This document shows, in pieces, positions 8,511 through 17,073 of a stretch of 64,000 nucleotides of DNA. The notes under the pieces are model-generated. The model was not told the DNA's origin and ran no database searches. It saw nothing but the letters and a program-made list of their open reading frames with translations. Numbering within the stretch: the first letter of the stretch is position 1; every line of letters begins with the position of its first letter. Source of the stretch: Dactylosporangium sp040605635. GTDB lineage: Bacteria; Actinomycetota; Actinomycetes; Mycobacteriales; Micromonosporaceae. The stretch is from contig NZ_JBEXDG010000018.1 of NCBI RefSeq assembly GCF_040605635.1, positions 105,591 through 169,590 on the forward strand. Direction: 5' to 3'. Made by a program: the position numbers and the translations under genes.

Positions 8511-9792
8511 GGTGGTGCGGCGGCGGGACACACGGATCCTGTGGGCCCTGCCCCTCGCCGTGTACGCCCTGAGCCGCCTGTTCCAGCTGGCGCTCGTGTG
8601 GTGGATGGCCGACAACGGGGAGGTCCGCGGCCGGCTGCTCGCCTGGGACGGCGGGCACTTCGTCCGGCTCGCCGAAGAGGGCTACCCGACCGGCTACAGC
8701 TACACCACCGAGGGCGCGCTCACCGGCAACGGCCTGGCCTTCTTCCCCGGCTACCCGATGCTGGTCCGCGTCGTACACCTGGCGACCGGTCTCGAGGTCG
8801 GCACCGCCGCGATCACCGTCGCGTGGATCGCCGGCGCCTTCGCCGCGGTCCTCATCTGCGCGCTCGGCACCCGGCTCTACGACGAGCGCGTCGGGCTGGC
8901 GCTGACCGCCCTGTTCTGCACGCAGCCGATGTCGATGGCGCTGTCCATGGCGTACTCGGAAGCGCTGTTCGTCGCGATGGTCGCCGGCATGTTCCTCTTC
9001 GCGCACCGCGGCGACTGGCTCGTCGCGGGCGTGTTCGGCCTGGGCGCGGCACTGTCCCGGCCCACCGGCGCCGCGGCCGCGATCGGGCTCGCCGTCGCCG
9101 CCGCGATCGCCGTGTACCGGAGCCGTCGCGCTCCTGCCCGTGCGGACTCGGACGGCGTCGGGGCTGCTCGTGCGGATTCGGGCGGCGTCGAGGCTGCTCG
9201 TGCGGATTCGGGCGGCGTCGAGGCTGCTCGTGCGGATTCGGGCGGCGTCGAGGCTGCTCGTGCGGATTCGGGCGGCGTCGAGGCGCGGACCCCGGTCTGG
9301 CAGCCGATCCTGGCGGCGGCCGTCGCGCTCGCCGGTGTGCCCGGGTACCTGCTGTGGGTCGGCCTCCGGGTCGGCGACCTCGGCGCGTGGTTCGACATCC
9401 AGACCGCCGGCTGGGGCACCACGTTCGACTACGGCACGTCCACGTTCGCCTTCGTGCGCGACGCGTTGCGGACCGGCGAAGGCTGGATCCAGGTGAGCAT
9501 CGCCTGGATGGTCATCGGCGTCGTCGTGCTGGCCGTGACGGCCGTGGCGCAACGCGTCTGGCCGCCGCTGCTGGTGTACGGCCTGATCGCGCTCGTCCTG
9601 GTCCTGGGCCAGGGCGGCTACTACCACTCCAAGCCGCGGCTCCTGGTCCCGGTCCTGGTGATCCTGATCCCGCCGGCGGTCGCGCTCGGCCGGGCGAGGC
9701 CCCGCACGGCGGCGCTAGTGTTGTCGGGCTGCGCGGCGTTCGGGTTGTGGTACGGGGCCTACCTGATCACCGTCTGGCACTACGCGATCTGA
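8494..9792 (+). CDS. GT-C type integral membrane mannosyltransferase-like protein (PIG-V family-like)
   Basis: About 432 residues with roughly 8-10 hydrophobic segments. The first luminal loop carries LLAWDGGHFVRLAEEGYP, resembling the WDG-type catalytic loop of PIG-V/GT-C enzymes that use polyprenyl-phosphate sugars. Substrate unknown. Five copies of a 10-residue unit (ARADSGGVEA) interrupt the protein at about 216-265, between membrane segments. ATG 8494 follows GAGGGG by 5 nt and overlaps rnc by 17 nt; GTG 8488 is an alternative. The 3' end is duplicated just downstream of the stop. Confidence 0.75.
   Translation: MTAVTEVVRRRDTRILWALPLAVYALSRLFQLALVWWMADNGEVRGRLLAWDGGHFVRLAEEGYPTGYSYTTEGALTGNGLAFFPGYPMLVRVVHLATGLEVGTAAITVAWIAGAFAAVLICALGTRLYDERVGLALTALFCTQPMSMALSMAYSEALFVAMVAGMFLFAHRGDWLVAGVFGLGAALSRPTGAAAAIGLAVAAAIAVYRSRRAPARADSDGVGAARADSGGVEAARADSGGVEAARADSGGVEAARADSGGVEARTPVWQPILAAAVALAGVPGYLLWVGLRVGDLGAWFDIQTAGWGTTFDYGTSTFAFVRDALRTGEGWIQVSIAWMVIGVVVLAVTAVAQRVWPPLLVYGLIALVLVLGQGGYYHSKPRLLVPVLVILIPPAVALGRARPRTAALVLSGCAAFGLWYGAYLITVWHYAI
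9139..9288. repeat. 30-bp minisatellite, five tandem copies, in frame
   Basis: Five tandem 30-bp units beginning CGTGCGGATTCGGGCGGCGT (the first copy differs at several bases, the last diverges at its end). Each encodes ARADSGGVEA within the GT-C membrane protein. Inner copies are identical, suggesting recent expansion. Confidence 0.95.
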
Positions 9793-9836
9793 CCTGTTTC
9801 GTCGCCGTGTGGCATTACGCGATCTGACCCTGTTTG
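9775..9836. repeat. short duplication of the GT-C gene 3' end
   Basis: The last codons, stop and following bases (TGGCACTACGCGATCTGACC and on, from 9775) recur 36 bp downstream from 9811 as TGGCATTACGCGATCTGACC, just before mutM. The second copy is an untranslated remnant. Confidence 0.9.
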
Positions 9837-9843
9837 GAGACTG

Positions 9844-10710
9844 ATGCCTGAGCTGCCCGAGGTCGAGACCGTTCGCCGCGGCCTCGACAAGTGGGTCTCC
9901 GGCCGGCGCATCGCCACCGTCGAGGTGCTGCACCCGCGGGCGATTCGCCGCCACCTGCCCGGCGCCGTACATTTCGCCGACGTCCTCGCCGGCCGCCGCG
10001 TCGGCGCGGTCCAGCGCCGCGGCAAATACCTGTGGCTCCCGCTCGACGACGAGGACGCCCTGGTCGGCCACCTCGGCATGTCCGGCCAGCTGCTCATGCA
10101 GCCCGTCGAGGCACCCGCCGAGATCCACCTGCGGGTCAGGTTCAGCTTCGACGACGACGGCCCTGAGCTGCGGTTCGTCGACCAGCGCACGTTCGGCGGC
10201 CTGGCGGTCTCCGCGGGCGGCGCGATCCTGCCCCTGGAGCTGACCCACATCGCGCTCGACCCGGTCGACCCCTCGTTCTCCGACGAAGCGTTCGTCGACA
10301 ACCTGCGCCGCCGCCGCACCGAGGTCAAGCGGGCCCTGCTCGACCAGACGCTGATCTCCGGCGTCGGCAACATCTACGCCGACGAGGCCCTGTGGCGCGC
10401 CGGGCTGCACGGCGCCCGCCCGACCGACCAGCTGACCCGCCCGGCGGTCCGCCGCCTCCTCGCCCACGTCCGCGACGTGCTCAACGAGGCGATCGGCCAG
10501 GGCGGCACCAGCTTCGACGCCCTCTACGTCAACGTCAACGGCGAGAGCGGCTACTTCGACCGATCGCTCAACGCCTACGGCCGCGAGGGCGAGCCGTGCA
10601 ACCGCTGCGGCACCCTGATCCGGCGCGAGTCGTTCATGAACCGGTCGTCCTTCTCCTGCCCCCGCTGCCAGCCCCGCCCGCGAATCCCGGCAGCCCGGTC
10701 ACCGCGCTGA
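9844..10710 (+). CDS. mutM: formamidopyrimidine-DNA glycosylase (Fpg/MutM)
   Basis: Removes 8-oxoguanine and other oxidised purines and cleaves the AP site. The 288-residue protein starts MPELPEVETVRRGL, giving the catalytic N-terminal Pro and Glu after Met removal. It contains ISGVGNIYADEALW (H2TH region) near 175 and a C-terminal zinc finger with CNRCGTLIRR and CPRCQ. Placement after rnc and before smc matches M. tuberculosis (fpg). Confidence 0.96.
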   Translation: MPELPEVETVRRGLDKWVSGRRIATVEVLHPRAIRRHLPGAVHFADVLAGRRVGAVQRRGKYLWLPLDDEDALVGHLGMSGQLLMQPVEAPAEIHLRVRFSFDDDGPELRFVDQRTFGGLAVSAGGAILPLELTHIALDPVDPSFSDEAFVDNLRRRRTEVKRALLDQTLISGVGNIYADEALWRAGLHGARPTDQLTRPAVRRLLAHVRDVLNEAIGQGGTSFDALYVNVNGESGYFDRSLNAYGREGEPCNRCGTLIRRESFMNRSSFSCPRCQPRPRIPAARSPR

Positions 10711-10747
10711 GCCATTCCCCCGCAGCGCGCCGGACGACGCGCTCTGC

Positions 10748-10845
10748 AGTTGCGGGGGACAGCCGAGAGGAGTTGCGGGGGACAGCCGAGAGGCCGTGAA
10801 GGGCGACAGCTGTGGGGGACGTGAAGGGCGACAGCTGTGGGAGGT
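10748..10845. repeat. two successive tandem duplications (23 bp x2, 25 bp x2)
   Basis: Copies at 10748-10770 and 10771-10793 (unit starting AGTTGCGGGGGACAGCCG), then 10796-10820 and 10821-10845 (unit starting GTGAAGGGCGACAGCTGT). Both units contain GACAGC followed or preceded by a G-run. They lie in the roughly 290-bp gap between mutM and the minus-strand genes; I see no gene in this gap. Confidence 0.9.
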
Positions 10846-11001
10846 CCGTGCCGCGCCGACCACCTAAGGGCACCTTACAGGCAGCCAGCAAATTGATCTC
10901 CGGCCTCATTGCTCTGCGTAGTCCGCCCTGCATGGGGTTGCGGTGCGCGGCGGGGTCGTCGTTGCTGTCCGTAGTCTACGCCGGGCACGGGGCGGGGTCG
11001 G

Positions 11002-11769
11002 TCAACCTGTGCGGCCGGGCCGGCCGGCCGCGGCGGCGGAGCTCGGTGGGGCGGAGCCGGCGTTGATCAGGCGGTGCGGGCGGGGGCGGCGCGGCAGTGG
11101 GGTCGGCGGGTTGAGCTCGGCCAGGCCCGGCACCTGACCGCACCAGGCGGGCAGGTCCGAGTACGGATCGGGAGCGCCCAGGTCGGTGACCATGCCGAAG
11201 CCCGCGCCCCGTGAGACCTGGAGCCGGGCCGCCTCGTCGAGCTCCCACGGCGGCACCGCGTGCACGAGGTGGCCGTCGCCGGGCAGGGCGCCCGTGCCGT
11301 TCCAGCGGCGGTAGTCGCGCCAGCTGCCGTCGAAGACGCAGATGGGCAGGCCCAGGTCGCGGTACGTCTGGTCCGGCGGGGCGCCCGGGTTGAGCACCAC
11401 GTCGGGCAGGTCGGCGCGCTGCGCGAGCCGGGCCGCGATGGCGACCGGGCCGATCGAGTGCGGGCTGACCGGCACCTTGTCGAGGAAGACGCCGCGCACC
11501 GGGTAGCCGGCCCAGCGGTACACGTCGGCGCGGATCCGCTCGATCGGCCTGGTGGACAGGTCGACGTCGACGTAGCCGAGGAGCCGGACGCCGGCCGTGG
11601 CGAGCTTGCTCAGGGCGGCCGTGTACGCCGGGTCGCGCCCGCTGCCGGGCCCGCCCGCGATGTCGATGACGACGGTGAACGCGGCACCGTGTCCCGCGAC
11701 GATCTCCCATGCGTGCGGCCGGGCGAGGGGATGCGCCCGCAGTGGCAGGAGCGTCGGAACCCGGTCCAC
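11002..11769 (-). CDS. Spherulin-4-like family protein (spherulation-specific family 4)
   Basis: About 255 residues. The sequence DIAGGPGSGRDPAYTAALSKLATAGVRL followed by LGYVDVDLSTRPIERI and VRGVFLDKVP matches the Spherulin4 family, a TIM-barrel fold with glycosidase-like architecture. The family is named from Physarum spherulin 4; some bacterial and fungal members act on galactosaminogalactan-type polymers. No signal peptide is visible with GTG 11769; a TTG about 30 nt upstream is an alternative. A proline- and alanine-rich C-terminal tail follows LNPPTPLPRRP. It lies 26 nt downstream of the CAP-domain gene on the same strand, so the two may be cotranscribed. Confidence 0.7.
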   Translation of the reverse strand: MDRVPTLLPLRAHPLARPHAWEIVAGHGAAFTVVIDIAGGPGSGRDPAYTAALSKLATAGVRLLGYVDVDLSTRPIERIRADVYRWAGYPVRGVFLDKVPVSPHSIGPVAIAARLAQRADLPDVVLNPGAPPDQTYRDLGLPICVFDGSWRDYRRWNGTGALPGDGHLVHAVPPWELDEAARLQVSRGAGFGMVTDLGAPDPYSDLPAWCGQVPGLAELNPPTPLPRRPRPHRLINAGSAPPSSAAAAGRPGRTG

Positions 11770-11795
11770 GACCGGATTAACGATGCTGGGCCCCC

Positions 11796-12449
11796 TCAAG
11801 CACGGCCGGTGTCCACTGTCCAGTAAGGCGTCCTGCCGCGCATGGCGGCACCGACGCCGATCGACTTGGTGGCGCAGTCCAGCAGGGTCTTGCGGTCGTT
11901 GCCGTCGCGCAGCCAGCTCTTGACGACGTCGCCGGCGTCGCCGCCCTTGGCGACCAGCTCCTCGGCGAAGCCGCTGTAGCCGGCCTTGGCGACCCGGTCC
12001 TCGGGGGAGCTGCCGTCGCTGCCCTGCGACCGGCTGAAGTCGTGGACGGCCATGTCGGCGCTGTGCGCCCGGGCCGCGGTCCGCAGCTGCGGGTGCATCC
12101 GGACGGCCTCGCATTTGGCCTTACGGCGCTCGCTGTTGACCAGCTGCACCACCCGGTCCTCGTAGCCGCTGTTGTAGCCGACGTTGACCGTGGGGGTGGC
12201 CTTGCCGGTGGTGGGGGCGGTGCTCGGCGGGGGAGCGCTGGTGGCGGCCTCGGAGGTCTCGGCGGCGGGTGCGACCGATGCCGGTGCGGGACCGGCGGCC
12301 GCCGCGGCGGCCGAGGGCTCGCCGCCGCCGTCGGTCAGCGCGGGCACGATCATCGCGCCGAGACCGAAGACGATCAGGACGGCCGTGACGATCGCGGCGA
12401 TGCCGGTGGGTCCGAGCCGGGCCATCAAGCCAGGCTGGGGCGCCGTCAT
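11796..12449 (-). CDS. membrane-anchored CAP (SCP-like) domain protein
   Basis: A 217-residue protein. A single hydrophobic segment (IAAIVTAVLIVFGLGAMIVPAL, about 12-33) acts as anchor or uncleaved signal, followed by an Ala/Pro/Ser/Thr-rich linker (to about 95). The C-terminal CAP domain has VVQLVNSERRKAKCEAVRMHPQLRTAAR, HSADMA and YWTVDTGRA, family-typical strings. Bacterial CAP proteins are extracytoplasmic with mostly unknown function. ATG 12449 was chosen because GAGGAG lies 7 nt upstream; an in-frame ATG at 12473 is possible. Confidence 0.85.
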   Translation of the reverse strand: MTAPQPGLMARLGPTGIAAIVTAVLIVFGLGAMIVPALTDGGGEPSAAAAAAGPAPASVAPAAETSEAATSAPPPSTAPTTGKATPTVNVGYNSGYEDRVVQLVNSERRKAKCEAVRMHPQLRTAARAHSADMAVHDFSRSQGSDGSSPEDRVAKAGYSGFAEELVAKGGDAGDVVKSWLRDGNDRKTLLDCATKSIGVGAAMRGRTPYWTVDTGRA

Positions 12450-12754
12450 CGCGGGTCTCCTCACGGGTGTCATAGATCAGAATTTCTCCGACACGACGCT
12501 ACTTTGCAGTGGCGCTTGCGGGCAACCGGTGGCACACTGCCACGATCGGCTACAGGGGTGTGATCACGCACCCGGGTGAGTGAGAACACCCTGGCCAGGA
12601 CGTTTGGCGTGCCGGTTGGCTTGACTAAGTCGCCGCCGGGGGGCGAACATAGAGGGGTCGCCAGTCGCGCCCAATCATGCCCTAGTGCTTCGGTCGCGGG
12701 TGCTGGGCGCGCGTTTGCCGGAATCCGACCGGCTGCGCTTATCAAGGAGACGAT

Positions 12755-12949
12755 ATGGCTAAGGCCCTCTTCGGCCACGTAGGCGGCGCGCCCGATCGGC
12801 GCCTCGTAGACGAGGTCACCCAACTGCGTGCCAAGGTCCGGGCGCTCGAGTTCGAGGTCGTCCGGCTGCGCGCCGAGAATGACCGGCTCGCTGCGGCGGC
12901 CGCTGAGACGGATCACCTGGTCCGGCTCGTCGAGCCGGCGATGGCCTGA
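12755..12949 (+). CDS. small conserved coiled-coil protein upstream of smc
   Basis: A 64-residue protein starting MAKALFGHVGG, then a heptad-rich helix (VRALEFEVVRLRAENDRL) predicted to form a short coiled coil, ending EPAMA. AAGGAG lies 6-7 nt before the ATG. I recall very similar small proteins in other actinobacteria but know no function. It stands alone, with a hairpin terminator about 80 nt downstream. Confidence 0.8.
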   Translation: MAKALFGHVGGAPDRRLVDEVTQLRAKVRALEFEVVRLRAENDRLAAAAAETDHLVRLVEPAMA

Positions 12950-13500
12950 CCCAGGCCGTCGCATGCACGAAGAACGCCGGTGGATCCGGCGCTCTGCACT
13001 GGCACCTACGCAGAACTGAACAGTAAACCCGCGCGCCGATCATCCTCTGGGTATCGGCGCGCAGTCATGTCAAGCAGGCCCTGCGCCGCAGACCCAACCG
13101 AATGCCGCGCCGGCAACCGGACGCCACGAGGGCAGCAGAACCCGATGGCAACCGAATGCCACGCAAGGTCGAATGCGGCGAGGGCGACCAAGACACGGTC
13201 ATGGAAAGCAAACGCGGCCATGGCACGCGAGCGCAACCATGGCGACCGAAGCGAAGCCAAACGCAGCGACGGCGACCAGACGTGATCACGGCGTACGAAT
13301 ACAGTCATGTCCATGTCAACGAACGAATGAGCGGCGTGCAGTCGTGTAACGACGCAGCGTCGACAATGGTTGCGAATGGCGCTCGAGCGTATTTCCGCCG
13401 GCCTGGAAACGCGCATTATGGTGTGCGGCGCTGCCTGATTCGGTATCCTGCCGGGCGGTAGTCTGCCTGGAACAGCACCCACCTCGACCCGTGGAGATCC
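12950..13500. other. 551-bp non-coding region upstream of smc
   Basis: It holds a hairpin terminator (13031-13062) and then about 430 bp that is less GC-rich and shows no GC-rich third-position pattern in any frame. Short repeats recur: CAACCGAATGCCGCGC at 13095 and CAACCGAATGCCACGC at 13149, plus several GCGACC/AACGC elements. TATCCT (13443) and TAGTCT (13459) are possible -10 elements for smc. No convincing gene is seen. Confidence 0.55.
13031..13062 (+). terminator. hairpin terminator after the small coiled-coil gene
   Basis: Perfect 10-bp inverted repeat GCGCGCCGAT / ATCGGCGCGC around a 12-nt loop, about 80 nt after the stop at 12949. No U-run follows, as is common in high-GC actinobacteria. 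Confidence 0.7.
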
Positions 13501-16500
13501 GTGCATCTCAAGAGCCTGACGGTCAAGGGCTTCAAGTCCTTCGCGTCCGCGACCACGCTGCGTCTCGAGCCGGGCATCACCTGCGTCGTCGGGCCCAACG
13601 GGTCGGGCAAGTCCAACGTGGTCGACGCGATCTCCTGGGTGCTGGGCGAGCAGGGCGCGAAGGCGCTGCGCGGCGGCAAGATGGAGGACGTCATCTTCGC
13701 CGGGACCTCCGGCCGCGCGCCGCTGGGCCGCGCCGAGGTGACCCTGACCATCGACAACACCGACGCTGCGCTGCCGATCGACTACACCGAGGTCTCGATC
13801 ACCCGCCGGATGTTCCGCTCCGGCGAGAGTGAATACGAGATCAACGGCAACCAGTGCCGGCTGCTCGACATCCAGGAGCTGCTGAGCGACTCCGGCATCG
13901 GCCGGGAGATGCACGTGATCGTCGGCCAGGGCCGGCTCGACGGGGTGCTGCACGCCCGGCCGGAGGACCGCCGCTCGTTCATCGAGGAGGCCGCCGGTGT
14001 TCTGAAGCACCGCAAGCGCAAAGAGAAGGCGATCCGCAAGCTCGACGCGATGGCTGTCAACCTCAACCGCCTCGGTGACCTCACCACCGAGCTGCGCCGC
14101 CAGCTCAAGCCGCTCGGCCGGCAGGCCGAGGTCGCCCGGCGCGCCGCGGGCATCCAGGCCGACCTGCGCGACGCGCGGCTGCGCCTGCTCGCCGACGACC
14201 TCGCCACGCTGCGCACCACCCTCGACAAGGAGATCGCCGACGAGACCGCGCTGCGGGGCCGCCGCGAGGAGGTCGAGGCCGAGGTCGAGTCGATCAACGA
14301 GCGCCTCGCCATGCTGGAGGCCGAGCACGCGGCTGACGCCCCGGTGCTGGCCGAGGCGCAGGACACCTGGTTCCAGCTGTCCACGCTGCAGGAGCGCTAC
14401 CGCTCGCTGCACCAGCTCGCCGCGGAGCGGCACCGTAACCTGTCGGCCGCCCCGGTCGACGAGCGCCCCGGCCGCGACCCCGACCAGCTGACCGCCGAGG
14501 CGGAGAAGGTCAAGGAGCAGGAGGACGAGCTCCGCGCCGCCCTCGAAGCCAGCCAGGAGCGGCTCGCCGACGCCGTCGACCGGCGCCAGGACCTGGAGCG
14601 GCGGCTCGCGTTCGCGGAGAAGGCGATCGTCGCCGCGCACAAGGCCATCGCCGACCGCAGGGAGGGCCTGGCGAAGCTCACCGGTCAGGTCGAGTCCGCC
14701 CGCAGCCGTGCGACCGCCGCCGCCGACGAGATCGAGCGGCTGTCCGTGCAGCTCGCCGAGGCGGAGGTGCGCGCCGAGCACGCCGAAGGGCTGTACGAGG
14801 AGGCGAGCGCCGGCGCGACGGTCGCCGACCACGCCAACGCCGACCTGGAGATGCGGCACCAGGAGGCGACCCGCGAGCTCGACGCGATCAACAACGAGGT
14901 CAAGCAGCACAGCGACGCCGAGCGGGCGGCCGAGAAGGACGCCGCGCAGTGGAAGGCCCGCGAGGAGGCCCTGGCGACCGGCCTGCGCCGCAAGGACGGC
15001 GCCGGGACGCTGCTCGCCCGCGCCGACCGGATCCCGGGCATGCTCGGCAGCGTCGCCGCGCTGCTGTCGGTGCAGGCGGGGCACGAGGCGGCGCTCGCCG
15101 CCGCGCTCGGCGCGCTCGCCGACGCCGTCGCGGTCGCCAACATCGACGGTGCCACCGCGTCGGTGGAGATGCTCAAGCAGGACGACGCCGGCCGGGCCGC
15201 GTTGCTGATCGCGTCCGCGCCGACGCACACGGCGCCGCCGGTCGAGCGGGTCCCGCTGCCGCCCGGCGCCGCCTGGGCGCTCGACCTGGTCCGCGCCCCC
15301 GACGAGCTGCGCCCCGCCCTGGAACGGGCGATCGGCGACGTCGTCTTCGCGCCCGACCTCACGGTGGCGAAGCGGATCGTGTCGTACGCGCCGAACCTGC
15401 GCGCCGTCACGCCCGAGGGCGACGTCCTCGGCGCCTACGCCGCCGCCGGCGGGTCCGGTAAGCAGCACAGCTACATCGAGGTCCAGGCCGCCGTCGAGGA
15501 GGCCCGCCAGCAGAAGGTCGACGCCGAGCACCGCGTCGCCGAGGCCCGCGAGCTGCTCGCGCTCGCCCGGCACGCGGCGACCGGCGCCAAGGAGCAGGTG
15601 CAGGAGGCCGCCGCGGCGAAGAAGGAGGCCGACAGCGCCCGCAACGCCGCCGCCCGCCGCCTCGCCGAGTTCGGTGCCGCCGCGAAGTCCGCGAAGGCCG
15701 AGGTCGAGCGGCACGCCGCGGCCCGGGCCAAGGCGGAGGCCGCCCGCGAGTCCGGCGTGACCAGCCTCGCCGAGCTGGAGGAGCGGCTCGCCCTCGCCGA
15801 GGAGACCCCGATCGACGAGGACCCCTCGACGATGGAGCGCGACGACCTCTCCGCCGAGGTGCCCGTCGCCCGCCAGCAGGAGATGGAGGTCCGGCTCGCG
15901 GTCCGCACCGCCGAGGAGCGGGTCGGCGCCCTCGCCGGCCGGGCCGACGCCCTGCTGCGTCAGGCCGCTCAGGAGCGGGCCGCCCGCGAGCGGGCCGCCG
16001 CGCGCAAGGCCACCCGGGCCCGCGGCGCGAAGGTCGCCGAGACCGTCGCGGCCGCCGCGCAGCTCGCGCTGGACAACCTCGCCGAGTCGATCGCCGAGGC
16101 GCAGGAGACCCGCGACGCGCTCGCCGAGACCCGCGCCGAGCGGGAGTCGACGCTGATCGAGGTCCGGGGCCGCGCGAAGCAGTTCACCGGCGAGCTGGAC
16201 CGGCTGACCAACGCCGTGCACCGCGACGAGGTCGCGCGGGCCGAGCAGCGGATGCGGATCGAGCAGCTCGAGGCGCGTTCCGCCGAGGAGTTCGGCCTCG
16301 ACGCCGACACCCTCGTCGCCGAGTACGGCCCGCATCTGGACGTCCCGCCGACCGCGCCCGAGGTGGCCGCCGCCGAGGCCGACGGCCGCCCGGCGCCCGA
16401 CCCGGTGCCGTTCGACCGGGCCACGCAGGAGAAGCGCGCCGCGAAGGCCGAGCGCGAGCTCAACCTCCTCGGCAAGGTCAACCCGCTCGCCCTGGAGGAG

Positions 16501-17073
16501 TTCGCGGCGATGGAGGAACGCTTCAAGTTCCTCTCCGACCAGCTCGAGGACCTCAAGGCGACCCGCCGCGACCTGCTCACCGTGGTCAAGGACGTCGACG
16601 ACCGGATCCTCGAGGTCTTCACCAGCGCCTACCACGACACGGCCCGGGAGTTCGAGCAGGTCTTCGCGGTGCTGTTCCCCGGCGGCGAGGGCCGCCTGGT
16701 GCTCACCGATCCCGACGACATGCTCACCACCGGCATCGAGGTCGAGGCGCGCCCGCCGGGCAAGAAGATCAAGCGGCTGTCGCTGCTGTCCGGCGGCGAG
16801 CGGTCGCTGACCGCGGTCGCGCTGCTGTGCGCGATCTTCCGGGCCCGCCCTTCGCCCTTCTACATCATGGACGAGGTCGAGGCGGCGCTCGACGACGTCA
16901 ACCTCGGCCGCCTGATCACCCTCTTCGAGCAGCTGCGCGAGAAGAGCCAGCTGATCATCATCACGCACCAGAAGCGCACGATGGAGGTCGCCGACGCCCT
17001 CTACGGCGTCACCATGCGCCAGGGTGTCACCGAGGTCATCTCCCAGCGCCTGCGCACGGAAGAAGCGGCATGA
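13501..17073 (+). CDS. smc: chromosome segregation ATPase SMC
   Basis: SMC compacts and resolves chromosomes as a ring with ScpA/ScpB. The 1190-residue product has Walker A GPNGSGKS near residue 32, long Glu/Arg/Ala-rich coiled coils (about 170-500 and 660-1000), and a hinge around 505-640 (GTLLARADRIPGMLGSVAALL onward). The C-terminal ABC signature LSGGERSLTAVALL is near 1096 and Walker B FYIMDEVEAALDD near 1120. GTG 13501 begins VHLKSLTVKGFKSFA, the standard N-terminus. Its stop overlaps the next gene by 4 nt (ATGA). Confidence 0.97.
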   Translation: MHLKSLTVKGFKSFASATTLRLEPGITCVVGPNGSGKSNVVDAISWVLGEQGAKALRGGKMEDVIFAGTSGRAPLGRAEVTLTIDNTDAALPIDYTEVSITRRMFRSGESEYEINGNQCRLLDIQELLSDSGIGREMHVIVGQGRLDGVLHARPEDRRSFIEEAAGVLKHRKRKEKAIRKLDAMAVNLNRLGDLTTELRRQLKPLGRQAEVARRAAGIQADLRDARLRLLADDLATLRTTLDKEIADETALRGRREEVEAEVESINERLAMLEAEHAADAPVLAEAQDTWFQLSTLQERYRSLHQLAAERHRNLSAAPVDERPGRDPDQLTAEAEKVKEQEDELRAALEASQERLADAVDRRQDLERRLAFAEKAIVAAHKAIADRREGLAKLTGQVESARSRATAAADEIERLSVQLAEAEVRAEHAEGLYEEASAGATVADHANADLEMRHQEATRELDAINNEVKQHSDAERAAEKDAAQWKAREEALATGLRRKDGAGTLLARADRIPGMLGSVAALLSVQAGHEAALAAALGALADAVAVANIDGATASVEMLKQDDAGRAALLIASAPTHTAPPVERVPLPPGAAWALDLVRAPDELRPALERAIGDVVFAPDLTVAKRIVSYAPNLRAVTPEGDVLGAYAAAGGSGKQHSYIEVQAAVEEARQQKVDAEHRVAEARELLALARHAATGAKEQVQEAAAAKKEADSARNAAARRLAEFGAAAKSAKAEVERHAAARAKAEAARESGVTSLAELEERLALAEETPIDEDPSTMERDDLSAEVPVARQQEMEVRLAVRTAEERVGALAGRADALLRQAAQERAARERAAARKATRARGAKVAETVAAAAQLALDNLAESIAEAQETRDALAETRAERESTLIEVRGRAKQFTGELDRLTNAVHRDEVARAEQRMRIEQLEARSAEEFGLDADTLVAEYGPHLDVPPTAPEVAAAEADGRPAPDPVPFDRATQEKRAAKAERELNLLGKVNPLALEEFAAMEERFKFLSDQLEDLKATRRDLLTVVKDVDDRILEVFTSAYHDTAREFEQVFAVLFPGGEGRLVLTDPDDMLTTGIEVEARPPGKKIKRLSLLSGGERSLTAVALLCAIFRARPSPFYIMDEVEAALDDVNLGRLITLFEQLREKSQLIIITHQKRTMEVADALYGVTMRQGVTEVISQRLRTEEAA

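Noticed and set aside
12980..13285. 101-codon plus-strand frame in the gap before smc
   Set aside because: No ribosome site, crosses a hairpin terminator, and the composition (many Ala, Arg, Thr, Asn) is not like neighbouring proteins.
13006..16968. 1320-codon open frame on the minus strand opposite smc
   Set aside because: Its product is Leu/Gly/Arg/Val-rich shadow sequence with no motif, and smc on the plus strand has every expected motif.
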